DNA of 60,000 nucleotides from Owenia fusiformis (taxonomy: Eukaryota; Annelida; Polychaeta; Sabellida; Oweniidae), in assembly GCA_903813345.2 (NCBI GenBank), contig CAIIXF020000010.1, forward strand, positions 16,381,181-16,441,180, read 5' to 3'. Both the position numbers and the translations under genes were made by a program. The notes below the pieces were generated by a model. It ran no database searches, had not been told where the DNA came from, and was given only the letters and a program-made list of their open reading frames with translations. Shown piece by piece: positions 24,716 through 37,949 of this stretch; the stretch's first letter is position 1; the number at the start of each line of letters is the position of its first letter.

Positions 24716-25672
24716 TAATATGACTTGAGGTGAAAATAATATATTTTCCCCTTAATGCGGATAAAACAAAATATATTATTTTCACCTCAAGTCAAAAAAG
24801 ATATAATGCAAATAACATAAACATCTATCTTAATAAAAAGAAGCTTCAGCAGGTTGATAGCATTAATTTTCTTGGCATTACAATTGATCAAAACTTAAAC
24901 TGGAAACGTCATATTATGTCCGTCAATGCTAAAATCTCCAGAACCATTGGTATTCTATATAGGGTCAAACAACTGTTAAATGATAAAGCATTCTTGAGCA
25001 TCTATTATTCCCTTATTTACTCTTATTTGATACATGGCAATCTTATCTGGGGTGAAGCAGGTAGTGGCTTGTTAAACTCCCTTCATATTTTGCAGAAAAA
25101 ATTTACACGTATTGCAACAAACAGTAACTACAGAGCACATACCCTTCCCCTATTCAAACAACTGAACATTTTGAATATATTTGATATTAATAAGCAGTTG
25201 AAATGCATTTTTATGTACAAATGGATTAATAAACTCCATAATTATCATACAATTTTTCCAAACCTCTTCAGTACCATACAAGAGAGACATGCTTACAACA
25301 CCCGAAATAGGGTAAACTATGACAAACCCAAAATTCGAACAAATTATGGTAAAGCCTTGATATCTTTTACTGCACCATCAATTTGGAATTCATTACCTAT
25401 TGAAATAACACCATCTGGAAGTATTTTTATTATGAAAAAAGAATTGAAAAAATATTTTATCAATCAATAATATCAATTTCAGATAACCATAGTGGGCATT
25501 ATATGACACATTCTTAGTCAGACATAGATAGTAGCATTCATCACACAAGCAGATCCCCAATCTGTACATTTCATGATTATAAACACGGGAATATACACGA
25601 GAAGTGTCACCCGTTTACTGTACATTTGATGTTGAAATATATATGAATAAATAAATAAATAAATAAAAAAAA
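24716..25672 (+). mobile_element. 5'-truncated non-LTR retrotransposon (jockey/CR1-like), intron k/l of HYOU1-2
   Basis: An insertion absent from HYOU1-3. It contains the C-terminal part of a reverse-transcriptase ORF (see the CDS entry), a short 3' UTR and a (TAAA)n-type tail at about 25645-25672, all typical of a target-primed LINE. The 5' end is a 27-bp inverted repeat (24721-24747 versus 24768-24794), so it is a snap-back end rather than a true element start. Same orientation as the UGT genes, antisense to HYOU1. Confidence 0.85.
24748..25470 (+). pseudogene. Reverse transcriptase, C-terminal fragment
   Basis: About 240 codons open to TAA at 25468-25470. Recognisable motifs of the post-catalytic RT region of jockey-superfamily LINEs are present: LNADKTKYIIF, then INFLGITIDQNLNWKRHI, then SLIYSYLIHGNLIWG, LQKKFTRI, and APSIWNSLPIEI near the end. 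The catalytic YxDD block and everything upstream (endonuclease, ORF1) are missing, so the copy is dead on arrival. An ATG-initiated reading at 24730 begins inside the inverted 5' arm and is not the native start. Confidence 0.85.
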
Positions 25673-28479
25673 ATAAGAGGGGGAGGGGGTGGGGGGGGTA
25701 ACCATAACAAAAATATAACATTTACCTTTTTTCTTATCTTTTTTATCATCTTTTACTTTTTTAGAACCAGTGTCCTCACTGGTTGTATTAGTAGTTGTAT
25801 TAGATGCTTTAGTCTCTTCCTTTGGTTTAGGTTTGGGCTTGTAGTATTTAGCTTTACTAACAAGATACTTCACTTCCCTATCGAGGGCTTGCACTTTAGT
25901 TGCGATGTCCTCTATAAGGATTATTAGCTTTTCATATAGGGGTGTTTTCTCTTGCAGGGCCAATTGTTCTTCTCTCCAGGCCTGAAATTATTATGTAATC
26001 TTCTGTGAAAAAATGTTGGACAGATAATTGCTCAAACAGTTAATAATATGTCATCAATATTTGTAAAAACACACTTAGTCTTTGACATTATAAATTAATT
26101 TATGTCTTCAAGAATAAAGGTGTTAATGCATTGTAATGGACATAATTTTATGAAGCCTGGATGGTTTATTGTAAACTTATTATTAACATGCTGAAACAAA
26201 TCCTTATAGAAACCATAAAATAGACAGTTACGTTTAATTGAAATAAAGATGAACAATGGACGATGCTAAAGTATAATAAAAAGCATCTGGATTAGAAGAC
26301 TTACTGTAGTTTCACTGACAAGTTTGGCAAGCGTGTTGAACTCAACTTCAGTGAAGATCTCATCTCCTTCGGTCATACCTGCTGTAAAGTTCTTCATGCC
26401 TTCTTTGAAGTGAACTGAATAGTTGAGCATAGATTTGAGCGCATCTAAGGCAGCAGGTCTCTCTGATACCTCCTTTACACGTAATATGACATCTTTCATG
26501 GCCTTCTGGAGTGACTTCAGCTTGTCCTTATAGTCCTAAGAGAAAACAATTTTTAAAGGGTACATTCTTTGTAGATTGTCCTGCAATCTGACAGAAAAAT
26601 CTATAAAGAGAGCATATCCTGGACATTTATTCAATATATTTATTAGTTTCATGTAGGATTGTCAATATAGGACAGTTTCAAATTGTGCTCTATACTTCCC
26701 ACTTTGATTAGTCTAAAGGGAGATGGCATTGTGAAGGAAGTAGTTTTGCATGTAGATTAGCTTAGACATAATCAGGGAAATTGAAGATCAGCTTTACTTT
26801 CATACAAAGTTCAAGATATATTAAAAATCACTTTAAAGCATGAGAATTTTAGGCTGTCAAACTATAGATTAATTTATGTCACATGCTAATCACATGACTC
26901 ACCTGAGTTGGTACACTGTCTTCCTGTTCATACAACCAATCAGAAGCCTCACTTAGTTTCCCTGACAACACACTACGTTCCTCTTCAGTTGAGCATTTCT
27001 CATAGTCCTCCTGGTAGAGCTTATCCTGATAGGTGAATATGTAGGACTCCAGTTCATTTTTGGCAATCTCAAGAAGTCTTTTTTCCTCATCTTTCTTTCT
27101 CATATCATCAATCCTTGAAAACAAGAAAGAACATGACCAGTCCCTTAACAAACATTCTCTTGTCAATTATTCTTGACATCCTCTGTCCAGTGAATTACTA
27201 CACCAGGTTTACTGTTGTAGCAGAATACTTGTCCAGATCACTTGCTGTACAAAGGACCCCTTGAACAGTAAACATGAATATGGTAATAAGATGTTCTAGT
27301 TGTTATACAATTTCATTTATAATTTCAATGTCACTTTTGAAGAATGTAATTGCTGAATCATTGAAGCTTACTTTGATGTCATTATATAGGCCTAACCTCA
27401 TTCACACAATGACATAACTCTTAGTTGCAACTTTTACAATTACAATTAGATAACATTATATAATAAATACACTTTAATCTTATTATTAAACTGCACTTAC
27501 TTTTTCTTCATTGACTGTATTTTATCTTCAGAGGGTTCAGGTAGACCTCTATGTTCTGTCTTGGCCTCAATAGGTTCTTTGATAGTCTGTGGCTTTGGTG
27601 GTTTCTTCTCTTCTTCCTTCCCCTCCTTCTTGTCCTTGTCTCCCTTTTTGCCCTTCTTATCTTTCTTTCCTTCCTTGAATATCAAGTCGAACCACATGTG
27701 TATTTTCCAAGCACGATAATTGTGTATTTTGTATATTCAAAATAACATTTGGATTAAGTTGGGAGCACAACTAGATCTCACTTACCCTGGAATTATATTT
27801 CTCTCCATTTGCCTTCTTTTTCTTCTCTCCATTCTTTGTCTCCTCTTTATCACCATCAGCCTCAGTCTTATCACCTTCCTGTTTAGTCTCCTCATCAGAC
27901 TTGCCCTAAAACCACAAGAGAAATATAATGCATTCATGTTTTGAAATGAAAAAACAGAGGGCAAAGGAGTGGACAAGAATGAGACAAGCAAGGCAAGAAG
28001 AACTAGCAAGTATAGGAGAAGCAATAAATGAAGTACAAACAGGAAAAGAACAAGCAATGAATAAGTAAGGAATTAATTTGAAATTATCTTGAAACTTTTT
28101 GTATAGGTTGAATATGTTATTGCGAATTTTTCTCCCAAAATTGAGATTCATCACTTAAATCTTCAATATCTCATTTCAATATATATTGTTATTGATTTGA
28201 TATAATGCACACCTCAGTGGTGTCAGCTTTTTCCTCTGTTGGTTCAGCATCAGCTGGTTTGTCTTCCTCTGCAGGCTTTTCTGCCTCCTCTTTGGTTTCC
28301 TAAGAACACAACATGCAGAGTGCAGACTAAGGCAACACTAGCATAACATATACTGAATAATAAGGACAAAATGGGTCATGGCGGTTGTTTTTGAGATGTT
28401 AAATTGAGTGAAAAAGAAAGGAATCAGAAAGGAAGTTTGTTAAAACTTTCAATGGTATGTTATGAGACATAGAATAGCA

Positions 28480-29130
28480 AGAAAATCAGACAGTTCATTC
28501 AAACAAGGGGCCAGAAAATCAGACAGTTCATTCAAACAAGGGGTCATAAAATCAGACAGTTCATTCAAACAAGGGGTCATAAAATCAGACAGTTCATTCA
28601 CACAAGGGGCCAGAAAATCAGACAGTTCATTCAAACAAGGGGTCATAAAATCAGACAGTTCATTCACACAAGAGGTCATAAAATCAGACAGTTCATTCAC
28701 ACAATAGACTAGAAAATCAGACAGTTCATTCACACAAGGGGCTAGAAAATCAGACAGTTCATTCACACAATAGACTAGAAAATCAGACAGTTCATTCACA
28801 CAATAGACCAGAAAATCAGACAGTTCATTCACACAAGGGGCCAGAAAATCAGACAGTTCATTCACATTAGGGGCCAGAAAATTAGACAGTTAATTCACAT
28901 TAGGGACAAGAAAATCAAACCAGTCATTTACATTAGGGGCCAGAAATCAGACAGTTCATTCACACAAGGGGCCAGAATATCATAGACATTTCATTCACAA
29001 TAGGCCGGTAATGGGACAGTTCATTCATGATGGGGGCCAGATAATCATGCGCAACATTTTATTCTCATTAGGCACCAGAAAATTAGACATTTCATTCAAT
29101 CACACAATGGGCCAGAAAATATTCAGATTA
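28480..29130. repeat. 33-bp minisatellite, HYOU1-2 copy, intron e/f
   Basis: Roughly 17 to 19 units of the same 33-bp repeat as at 2872 and 46030. Variant units are GGGGCCAGAAAAT, GGGGTCATAAAAT and TAGACTAGAAAAT after the CAGTTCATTCACACAA core, arranged in a partly periodic order. Confidence 0.85.
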
Positions 29131-32100
29131 TTCAAATTTCGGTATGGAACAAGTCTAACAACGATGACTATATCTCCTTTGGAAGAATCCCAATTGGCTG
29201 CCATTTTGTCTAACCATCCATTTATTACATTTACACAAATACATTTTTGTTATCACTACTAAATGGATCAGAAAATGGAAGGTTAACTTATTCTATTTTA
29301 AAATGGCAGATGGTTGAAATTCTGTTCAGATGGTGAAATTCTGTTCAGAAAGTTGTGTACATGTATAGAGAAAACGTTTAAGTAGTCTAAAAGTATAGGT
29401 GGTGCTACTGCTAATTAAACAGAATAATGCGCATAGTGTTATCAAATTCAACGATCTTAATAAATTAATTAAAAAAAACTTAAATTGTACTTCAACAAAT
29501 AAGCTCTTGGTAATGATATTGCAAATATAAAATCATGTGACATTCATGAACAAAACAGCAAACACATACACTGTCAACTGGGACAAATGACAACAAAAAC
29601 ATTTAAGTAATAAAATTTCATATGGACAATATACCTCTTTCTCGGGTGTCTCCTTAGTTTCATCAGCAGTCTCTTTTTTCTGGTCCTCAGTGGCCTCTTT
29701 CTTTTCACCTTCCTTTGCCACACCCTCTTTAGCCTCTCCTTCTTTAGCCTCTCCTTCTTTCACATCCTCTGATGGCTTCTCGTCTGTTGAGCCAGAGAAG
29801 AAATTTGAGATTGTGTTGCCTAGTTCTGAAATATTGGCAAGGTCTTGTTTTGAATTATATTTTATAATTGCTATTGCTCACATGATTAAATCGTAACCAA
29901 ATTCCTATCACGAAGAATTTACTTTTACATTCAAATAATTGCAAAATAGAACATTACAGCTGAACTCTCATAGGTCTGCCATAACTTGCAAAATTGGCAT
30001 TTCCTGGTGTCTCTTGATGAACAGAAGAATATTGATTCATATTACTGCAAAATAGCAGAGCACAGATCCAGGGAATCGACTACTAAGTGCTTTAATTATT
30101 TTTCACTTTCATGATCTGGTAAGGTTACATTTATAATATGACACAATATTGACATACAAAACAAAATAAAGCCCCAAGTGACCAAAATAAATTGCCTGTT
30201 TCTACCACCTAACATACAAAAAGCATAATTAAAATAATTCTGTTGCTAAAATGGAAAATGTTGAAAAAATGAGATTTATAACTATTTGCTACACTCACTC
30301 ATGTTCATGTTAGATATCAACTCATTGGTAAAAAATGATACCACGCAGAATGGTGTGATATTACACAGAGAAACCAAAATCACAAAAAATATTCTACATT
30401 TATTTCAACTCCTTGTATCAGCAATTATTAACTGGACCTTCAAGGTGTTGAAAGAGTGGTATTGTTAATTGGATTTGATATAATGATGAACATTGTGAAG
30501 CAGTATTTACATCAGACGTTCTGCTATGAGATTTCACAACAATTCAGCCAAGGGATTCAACATGTTCAAAGAGGAGGATTTATACAGACAGAGAGGTAAA
30601 TGCTAAATTAATACAGCTAAAGACTTTAGTGTTACGCAATATACATCTTTTCACGAAACAGGCCATGTAATATTAATTGCTAACGCAAGACCCCAAATTA
30701 GTATAGTCTGAAGCTAGGAGCTACAACATCCATGTCCCCATGCCACTTACTGGCAAAAGAGAAGGCTTCATCTGTTTTATCTAAACAAAAATCAACAAAC
30801 TGACCCTTCATAATTCCAGACTGTAAAACAGGTTATTCAGCGTAGAGCACATTTCTGAGTTCAGAACTCAGAAGTTTACAAAATAGAACCAGATCTTATA
30901 ACAAGGTTTACAGTATTATACATAGACAATATCTTCAACTGTTTAACAAAATCACTTTTTAAACTGGAGACCATTTCCGGAAAAAAACGTTGTCATTAGG
31001 ATTGCTGTAATTTAATTGTCCTTGATGCATTACTATAGCAACAATAGACAATTGAATGTCAAAGACCTATAACAATTAAATGTCACAAGTCGTCATTGAC
31101 AACATTTTCAAGAAATGACCCCCTCTCTGAAAATCAACTGAATCTACAACAATATTAAGATGCTCTTTACTCAGGACAAGTACCACCTCCCATATTTGAA
31201 TGAATGTGTCAATATTCTATAAGAGATACAATAGCCAGTGTATACGTTTTTACAACAACCAATTCTACTCACTAGACAATGTTGACTGGTCATCTTCTGG
31301 TGATGGTTGCTTTTCAAATTGGAACTCAACCTATAAATACAGTAATATTTACAAATGGCTGCTCTTCAATTGGAGTACCTCTTTTAGGTACAATAATATT
31401 TATAGTTAGCTGCTTTTCGACATTTTACGTGAGTCCGATCTTACAGCTGAATGAAATAGGTCCTTCTCTAATGTTAACACTAAATTTCATCACATTGAGC
31501 GAACTGGATTTGAGTCCATTTAAAATAGGGCAGATACTACTGTACTAGAATTAAACCAATATACTCATTAAGGCCAATGAGTATATGTGAATGAAGTGAT
31601 TTTATGGAATTTTTCTATCATATTCTAATCCGAAAACCTCTTCATTCATTTCATCAACATCATTTATTATACCATATCCTCGTTTCTTTTGACATGCACA
31701 TTGTGTATTCCACACTTTGCTTCAAGACTTTCACTTTAAGACGTATTACCTTATCTAGAACCAGTATTCCGCTCTCATCCATCTTGAAGTGTGCCTTGAC
31801 CCCCTTAGACTCTGCATCCTTGCCATATTTGTTATGTGCGTCTGCTACACCCGCTAGTGACACCTTGTTCAGTTCAAGGTCCCCAAATGTCCTACAACTA
31901 GTTTGATATAATGTTAGAGTGCAATACTAGGACTTCTAATCTGATGCTCAAAATTAATGATCCAATTAAAATATAAGCAGTGATAATGTCACACTCTGTT
32001 TCTAAAATCTAGGGTGTATCAAATTAGGCTGGATTCACATTATATGCAAAGCTCATGAATAATTAAATAGAAACATATAATATTAATCAAGTTAAAAAAT

Positions 32101-32286
32101 AAAACACATTGATTTAAAATTTTATTCATAGTTTCTTACTTTAGCTCTGTCTCAGATAAAAATGACAGGTCTCCGTAATTAACATCAAATGTGAAGTCTG
32201 AGGTGTGCTTGTTGAAGGTCATCACCTTCTTCTGGGGGTATGGGTTCCACCGTCCAAACAGGGTACGTTTAACAGTCTTTGTGGAC

Positions 32287-35200
32287 TAGTATGGGAGCAA
32301 AGGTAATTCCGTGTCCTTTTTAGAGGCGAGCTAAGCGACATATTCTTATGAACTATATGTGATACTTACCAAGAAAAATGATGTTGGCAATTCTGAATCC
32401 GCGACGGCGTTGCTATGGTAACCAAGTACATAAGCCACGCCCACTTTTAGGGGCTCTTTTCAGTGTTTGACCCTTATCTCCTTCATTATTGCTCAGATTT
32501 CGATGAAATTCACACCAAATGGAAGGTAATAGATAACGCACTCAAAATATATTAAGTTGGCAATTCTGAATCCGCGGCAGCGTTACTATGGTAACAAAGT
32601 AAATATGCCACACCCACTTTTAGGGGCTCCTTTTAGTGTTTGGCCCATATATTCGTCATTATTGCTCAGATTTCGATGAAATTTGCACCAAATGAAAGGT
32701 AATAGATGAAGCAATCATACAGTTCATAAAACATGCAAATATGGTGATTTGCTTCTTAATTATGACGTCATAACTGTTTGTTTTTGTGTATTTTATTTTA
32801 ATCATCATATATAAATCTGCGAAATTACTGTCTTTAAAATGATCAGTAATGCTTTTAACTTAGTTAATTAGTTTATTTCTTTTAGTTGAGTTTATTAGTT
32901 TAGTACATTCATACATGTTTGGTCATAAAACATGAATAACTGTTATGCAAGTGTCCAATTCACGCTGTTGCTATGGTAACAGCAAGTAGCAAAACAACCC
33001 GCTTTAAACAAGAGAATTCTTTAGGAAATGTTACATTTTGACCATTTGACTGACATGTATTCATGACATTTTTAAAATTTGGTGACAGAAAATAACCCAA
33101 TAACTATCGAAAATTATCTAATTTGGATTGTGTTATATTATGATGTCATAACGGCAATTGTTAATCAGGCGCGCAGCAAGCTCTCAGTCGGGGGGGGGGG
33201 GTGGTTCGACACAATTTTTTTTAAAGATTTTGTTTAATTTTACAAAAATTGATGCAACTTCCTTCAAAACTGAGCTAGAAGCTTTGAGTCAAATGCATTT
33301 TAAAACTCTTCTTTTGTCCAATGGTTCTATTTTTATTGGTTACAGGGGGATGCACTCATTACATCCCCTGGCTATGCCTATGTTAGCTATGGTAACCAGG
33401 TGAATATGCCGTCCCCATTTTTCACGACTTTTCCAAAGTTTTGCTTCTATCTGGTGTATATGAAATTTTCATCAAATGGAAGCTAAAGTTTGCTTTCCTT
33501 GCTGGTTTCTTTACAGTGTTTGGTCCTTTCCCTTTGGCATTTGTGCTTAGATATTCATACTTGTAAAGAAATGAAATGGGAATCAATCATAGTTTTCAGC
33601 TTTGGCCTCATTTATGGTGAATATCAAAGGACAAGGTACCAATTTGGAATCATTTTTAGCAAAACTACCTCATTTCAAGAAAATAATCGCAAAAGCAGCT
33701 ATGATACCATAACGAGTATGTCAGTCAGTTAATCTACATTATTCATGCATTTTCTGATTCACCTGGCATATTCACCTGGTTACCATAGCAACATCATATT
33801 GGATTAACATAGCCCCCCTCCCTCCCATAAACAATAAGATAGAACCATTAGATAGAAGAAGAGCTTTAACCCATTAGTGTCTGTGTCTGAATATGGCACG
33901 TTTTTTGATTATGTTGGAAGAAGTCAGCACTGTATCATCAGTACTTTATATTTCTTAGAAAAGAAGATACTAGAATAGTAGATTTCTCCAAAGTTCAAGG
34001 TCATTTTGTTTTTTGCAGACATCTTTTGAATTTTGTCACAGGAAAGGGTCCAATTTCCCTCGAATTGATATATCAGTCCATAGGCCATAGGGGGCCGCTA
34101 CCATACTATCGAGGGCCACTTGCATGTTTTGGATGCCATCGGGGCCACTTAAATTTCTTTTGGGACCACAGGGGTCTACTAGGATGCATTTGGGGGCCAC
34201 GGGGGTCCACTGGAATACGTTTGGGGCTTGTGGGCCACCGGGATGCTTTTAGGGGTCACAGGGGGCCACCAGGGTGCTTTTGATGGCCATGAGGAGCCAT
34301 TTGCATGCTTCTGGCGGCCTCAGGGGGCCACTAGGATGGTTTTGAGGGCCACTGGGGGCTAATAGGATGCTTTCAAGGGCCACTTAGATGCTTTTAGGGG
34401 GCATAATGGTGCCCTTGGATGCGTTTTGGGCCGCTGTGTGTCACTAGTATGCTTTTTGGGGGCCACTAAAATGATTTTGGGGTCCACAGGGGCCCATTGG
34501 AGTGCTTTTAGAGGCCACCTGGGGCCACTGAGATGCTTTTTGGGGTCACAGGGGGCCAATAGGGTGCTTTCGGGGACCACTAGGATGCTTTTAGGGGGCA
34601 TAATGGGGCCACTTGGATGCTTTTTGGGCCACTGGGTGTCACTAGTATGCTTTTTGGGGGCCACTGGGGCGGCAAATGGGAAGCTTTTTGGGCCACTGGG
34701 GGCCACTAGAATGATTTTAGGGCCCATTGAAGTGCTTTTAGAGGTCACCTGGGGCCATTGAGATGCTTTCTGGGACCACAGGGGGCCAATGGGATGCTTT
34801 CGGGGGCCACTAGGATGCTTTTAGGGGGCATAATGGGGCCACTTGGATGCTTTTTGGGCCACTGGGTGTCACTAGTATCCTTTTTGGGGGTCACTGGCGG
34901 GGGAAATTGGAAGCTTTTTGGGCCACTGGGGGCAATTAGAATGATTTTGAGGTCCACAGGGGGCTTTTAGAGGCCACTGAGATGCTTTTTGGGGCCACGG
35001 GGGTCAATAGGATGCTTTCGGGGGCCACTGATATGCTTTTAGGGAGCATAATGGGGCCACTTGGATGCTTTTTTGGGCCACTGGGTTTCGCTAATATGCT
35101 TTTTGGGGGTCACTGGGGGGCAACTGGGAACCTTTTGGGGCCTCTAGAATGAGTTTAGGGCCATTGTAGTGCTTTTAGAGGCCACTTGGTGCCACTAAGA

Positions 35201-36888
35201 TGCTTTTCGGGGCAACGTTTTGGGCCGCATGGGGCCACTGGGTTGATGTCATGGGTCACAAAGGGGTACTAGAATACTTTTGAGGGCCTCATAGCAGCAC
35301 TAATTTTTTTTTTTGGGTCACTGGGGACAACAAGGATGCTTTTGAGGACCACATGGGGCCACTATGATGCTTTTGGGGGGTATCTGGGGGCTATTGGGAT
35401 GCTTTTTGAGGCATCTGGGGGCCACAAGGCTGATTTTGGGAGTCATAGGAGCCGCAAGTGTGCTTAGGGGGGCCACAGGGGCCACTAGAATGCTTTTGGG
35501 GGCCACTTTTGGGGCACTGGGATGCTTTTTCGGATCTTATGGGGCCACTGCCGTGCTTTTGAATGTCACTGGGGCCTATTTAGTATTGAATTATAACAAA
35601 CGGACTAAGTTTAAGTTAATGACAGTGTAAAATTACGTTTGTTAAAGTTATGATATTATAAATAGGTTTTACAACCACAAAATCATAACCTCTTAACCCA
35701 AAATGTTATCATGGGCACTTATGTCTATGTCCCGTATTTGGGATGCCTCTAGAACAAAAACTAATTTTTTCTTAGTTATGCTACCCAGGTTAGAAAAACA
35801 TGAAAATTATTTGAAAAATACTGATGCATTCAATCTGTTGTCATTATTTGGTTAGAATGCTTTTGACTTGAAGCTTGTAGCTCAATTTTGAAGGAAGTTG
35901 CATCAATTTTTGTAAAATTCATCTTAAAACATTTTTGGTTGCTTATGCCACGCTCGCCCCCCCCCCCCCGATTGAAAGCTGGCTGTACCCCTGATTAATG
36001 ATTGCCTTTATGACATAATAATATAACACAATCCAAATTAAATAATTTTCTATATTTATTAGATTATTTTGTCATCAAATTTTAAAAAGAATACATGTCA
36101 GTCAACTGGTCAAAATGTAACATTTCCTGAAGAATTCTTGTTTACAGCGGACAGTTTTGCTACATGATGTTACCATAGCAACAGTGTGAATTTAACATTT
36201 TTTATTTGAATTAGACATCCTTCATTACATTTATTCAATTTTTCTCTGACCATAAATGTATGAATGAAATAAACTTATGAACTCAACTAAAAGAAATAAA
36301 CTAGTTGAAAGCATTACTGACCATTTTAAAGACAGTAATTTCACAGAGTTATACATCATGATTAAGATAAAATATGCAAGAAAAAACAGTTATGACGTCA
36401 TAATTGAGATGCAAATCACCCTAATTGCATATTTTATAAAATATATGATTGCTTTATCTATTACCTTTCATTTGGTGCAAATTTCATCTAAAGCTGAGCA
36501 ATAATGATGAAGATATGGGCCAAACACTGAAAAGAGCCCCTAAAAGTGGGTGTGGCATATTTACTTTGTAACCATAGTGACGCTGCCGCGGATTCAGAAT
36601 TGCCAACTTAATATATTTTGATTGCATTATCTATTACCTTCCATTTGGTGTGGATTTCATCGAAATCTGATCAATAATGAAGGAGATAGGGGTCAAACAC
36701 TGATAAGAGCCCCTAAAAGTGGGTGTGGCTTATCCACTTGGTTACCATAGCAACGCCGTCGCGGATCCAGAATTGCCAACATCATTTATCTTGGTAAGTA
36801 TCACGTATAGTTCATAAAAATGTATGTCGCTTAGCTCGCCTCTAAAAAGGACACGGAACCTCTTATTTGGACTTTTGCTCCCAGACTA
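32287..36888. mobile_element. 4.60 kb foldback element with G-rich core, inserted in exon a of HYOU1-2
   Basis: Bounded by a GAC target duplication (32284-32286 and 36889-36891), deduced from the intact exon in HYOU1-3. The ends are TAGTATGGGAGCAAA and the complement of TAGTCTGGGAGCAAA. Inverted arms are about 1.0 kb (32287 to about 33303, about 35857 to 36888). They contain internal repeats of roughly 177 bp marked by GCTATGGTAAC and CCCACTTTTAGGGGCT. The core holds a further small inverted repeat (about 33386-33412 and 33766-33795) and a G-rich array. No transposase is recognisable. Superfamily unassigned. Confidence 0.88.
34040..35570 (+). repeat. G-rich degenerate tandem array (about 1.5 kb)
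   Basis: Subunits of roughly 30-36 bp built from GGATGCTTTTNGGGGGCCAC and GGGGCCACTAG. They are organised into a higher-order repeat of about 200-230 bp marked by AGGGGGCATAATGGGGCCAC (near 34396, 34594, 34824 and, degenerate, 35041). The plus strand carries many runs of four or more G. Long ORFs on both strands here are by-products of the repeat. Confidence 0.8.
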
Positions 36889-37949
36889 GACTCCTTTCCA
36901 TCATCATCAACTTTGGTTCTTTCAAACTCAACCTAGGAGGGTGGCATAATGCATGACATAAGCAAACTGTTTTGGAAAATCTCAGAACAATTTTGGAGGG
37001 GCATGTTCAAGAAAATCTGAACAGTAAAGCCACACTCACATGAGCTCTAAAGCAGCCAATTTAGCTTCACAGAATCAATATAGAAAATCTACATCGAACT
37101 GCTTATCCCTATATTCCATGCTGCATATTTCTCTCAATTTGGAAAACTACAGCAACTGTATACTGGGTTAATTTAGCGCTACCTTATTTGGTGATTTTGC
37201 CATTTTTACCATTTTTGGCATATTGGTGGCTATTTGATTTGGAGGACACCAGGGCTTTGACACTGGAACAAAATACAAATTGTTACACATGTTCCTTCAA
37301 TTCAACTACTATATCTAGTAATTAATTAATGAAGCAACTCCCCAGAGCCAATTAATTTGGAAGTGACATGTTCTGATTAACACTCTTATCCTTTCCAGAA
37401 TTTGTAAAAACTAAACCAGAAGTGACTTGAACACAACAGACAAAATTTTGAGGATCCCTTTTAAATTTTAGCAAAGTGTAAATTTGCATTTTTTCTATTT
37501 TGCAAAATTCGCCAAATTAAAGCTGGCGCCTAATTAACCCAATCTACAGTAGTTGCATTAGATCAAATGTGACGGAGGCATTAGAGGTGTCTAATCAATC
37601 TGACATTCTGTTTTTCTGGAATCATTATGAAAAAGATGCCACCACAATCAACCCATTAAAACACTAGTAGTGTACAAAAATGACTTATGACCTTTACAAG
37701 TCACTACCTGAGCACAATGAAAGGTCACATTTGATTGCAGATAAAAACTCCTTTTGACATCGAACAGATAATTCATCCCTTTTTGACATCTTTTTCTATT
37801 TACATTTGGTAGCAAAGTGCAAAAATATCCCACTTGAATGTAGACTCTTGATGTTTATCTTGAGCTATACATGAAAAACCTCTTAAGTGGAACATTTTTA
37901 CCAAAGATACCACAGGTGTTCCATTTATGCAGGTTTTACTATACAACAA

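Larger units (their letters stand above)
23015..36932 (-). pseudogene. HYOU1: HYOU1-2: 3' half of HYOU1, exon a split by a transposon
   Basis: Exons 5' to 3' on minus: a 36892-36932 plus 32140-32286 (interrupted), b 31750-31891, c 31273-31330, d 30751-30780, e 29635-29825, f 28213-28299, g 27786-27905, h 27501-27673, i 26903-27113, j 26305-26535, k 25726-25981, l 24407-24499, m 23015-23172 with stop TAA at 23017-23015. Splice phases agree with HYOU1-3 throughout, and exons b to m are open. Exon k carries [19 protein letters not shown], a strong match to the HYOU1 alpha-helical domain. Exon m ends GENGPDDEL, an ER-retention tail of KDEL type. A 4.6 kb element between the two halves of exon a breaks the coding sequence. 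The introns also took up a LINE and a satellite element. Loss of function is likely unless transcription starts downstream of exon a. Confidence 0.88.

Noticed and set aside
28480-29130. CRISPR-like look of regularly spaced repeats
   Set aside because: Units are contiguous 33-bp tandem repeats without unique spacers, in an animal gene intron.
33490-33732. Small ORF inside the foldback element
   Set aside because: 80 codons, no similarity recognised, and it lies in sequence with inverted and tandem sub-repeats.
34026-35630. ORFs rich in Gly/Leu/Pro/Lys in the G-rich array
   Set aside because: Both strands and several frames are open because of the tandem repeat; no known domain and no splice context.
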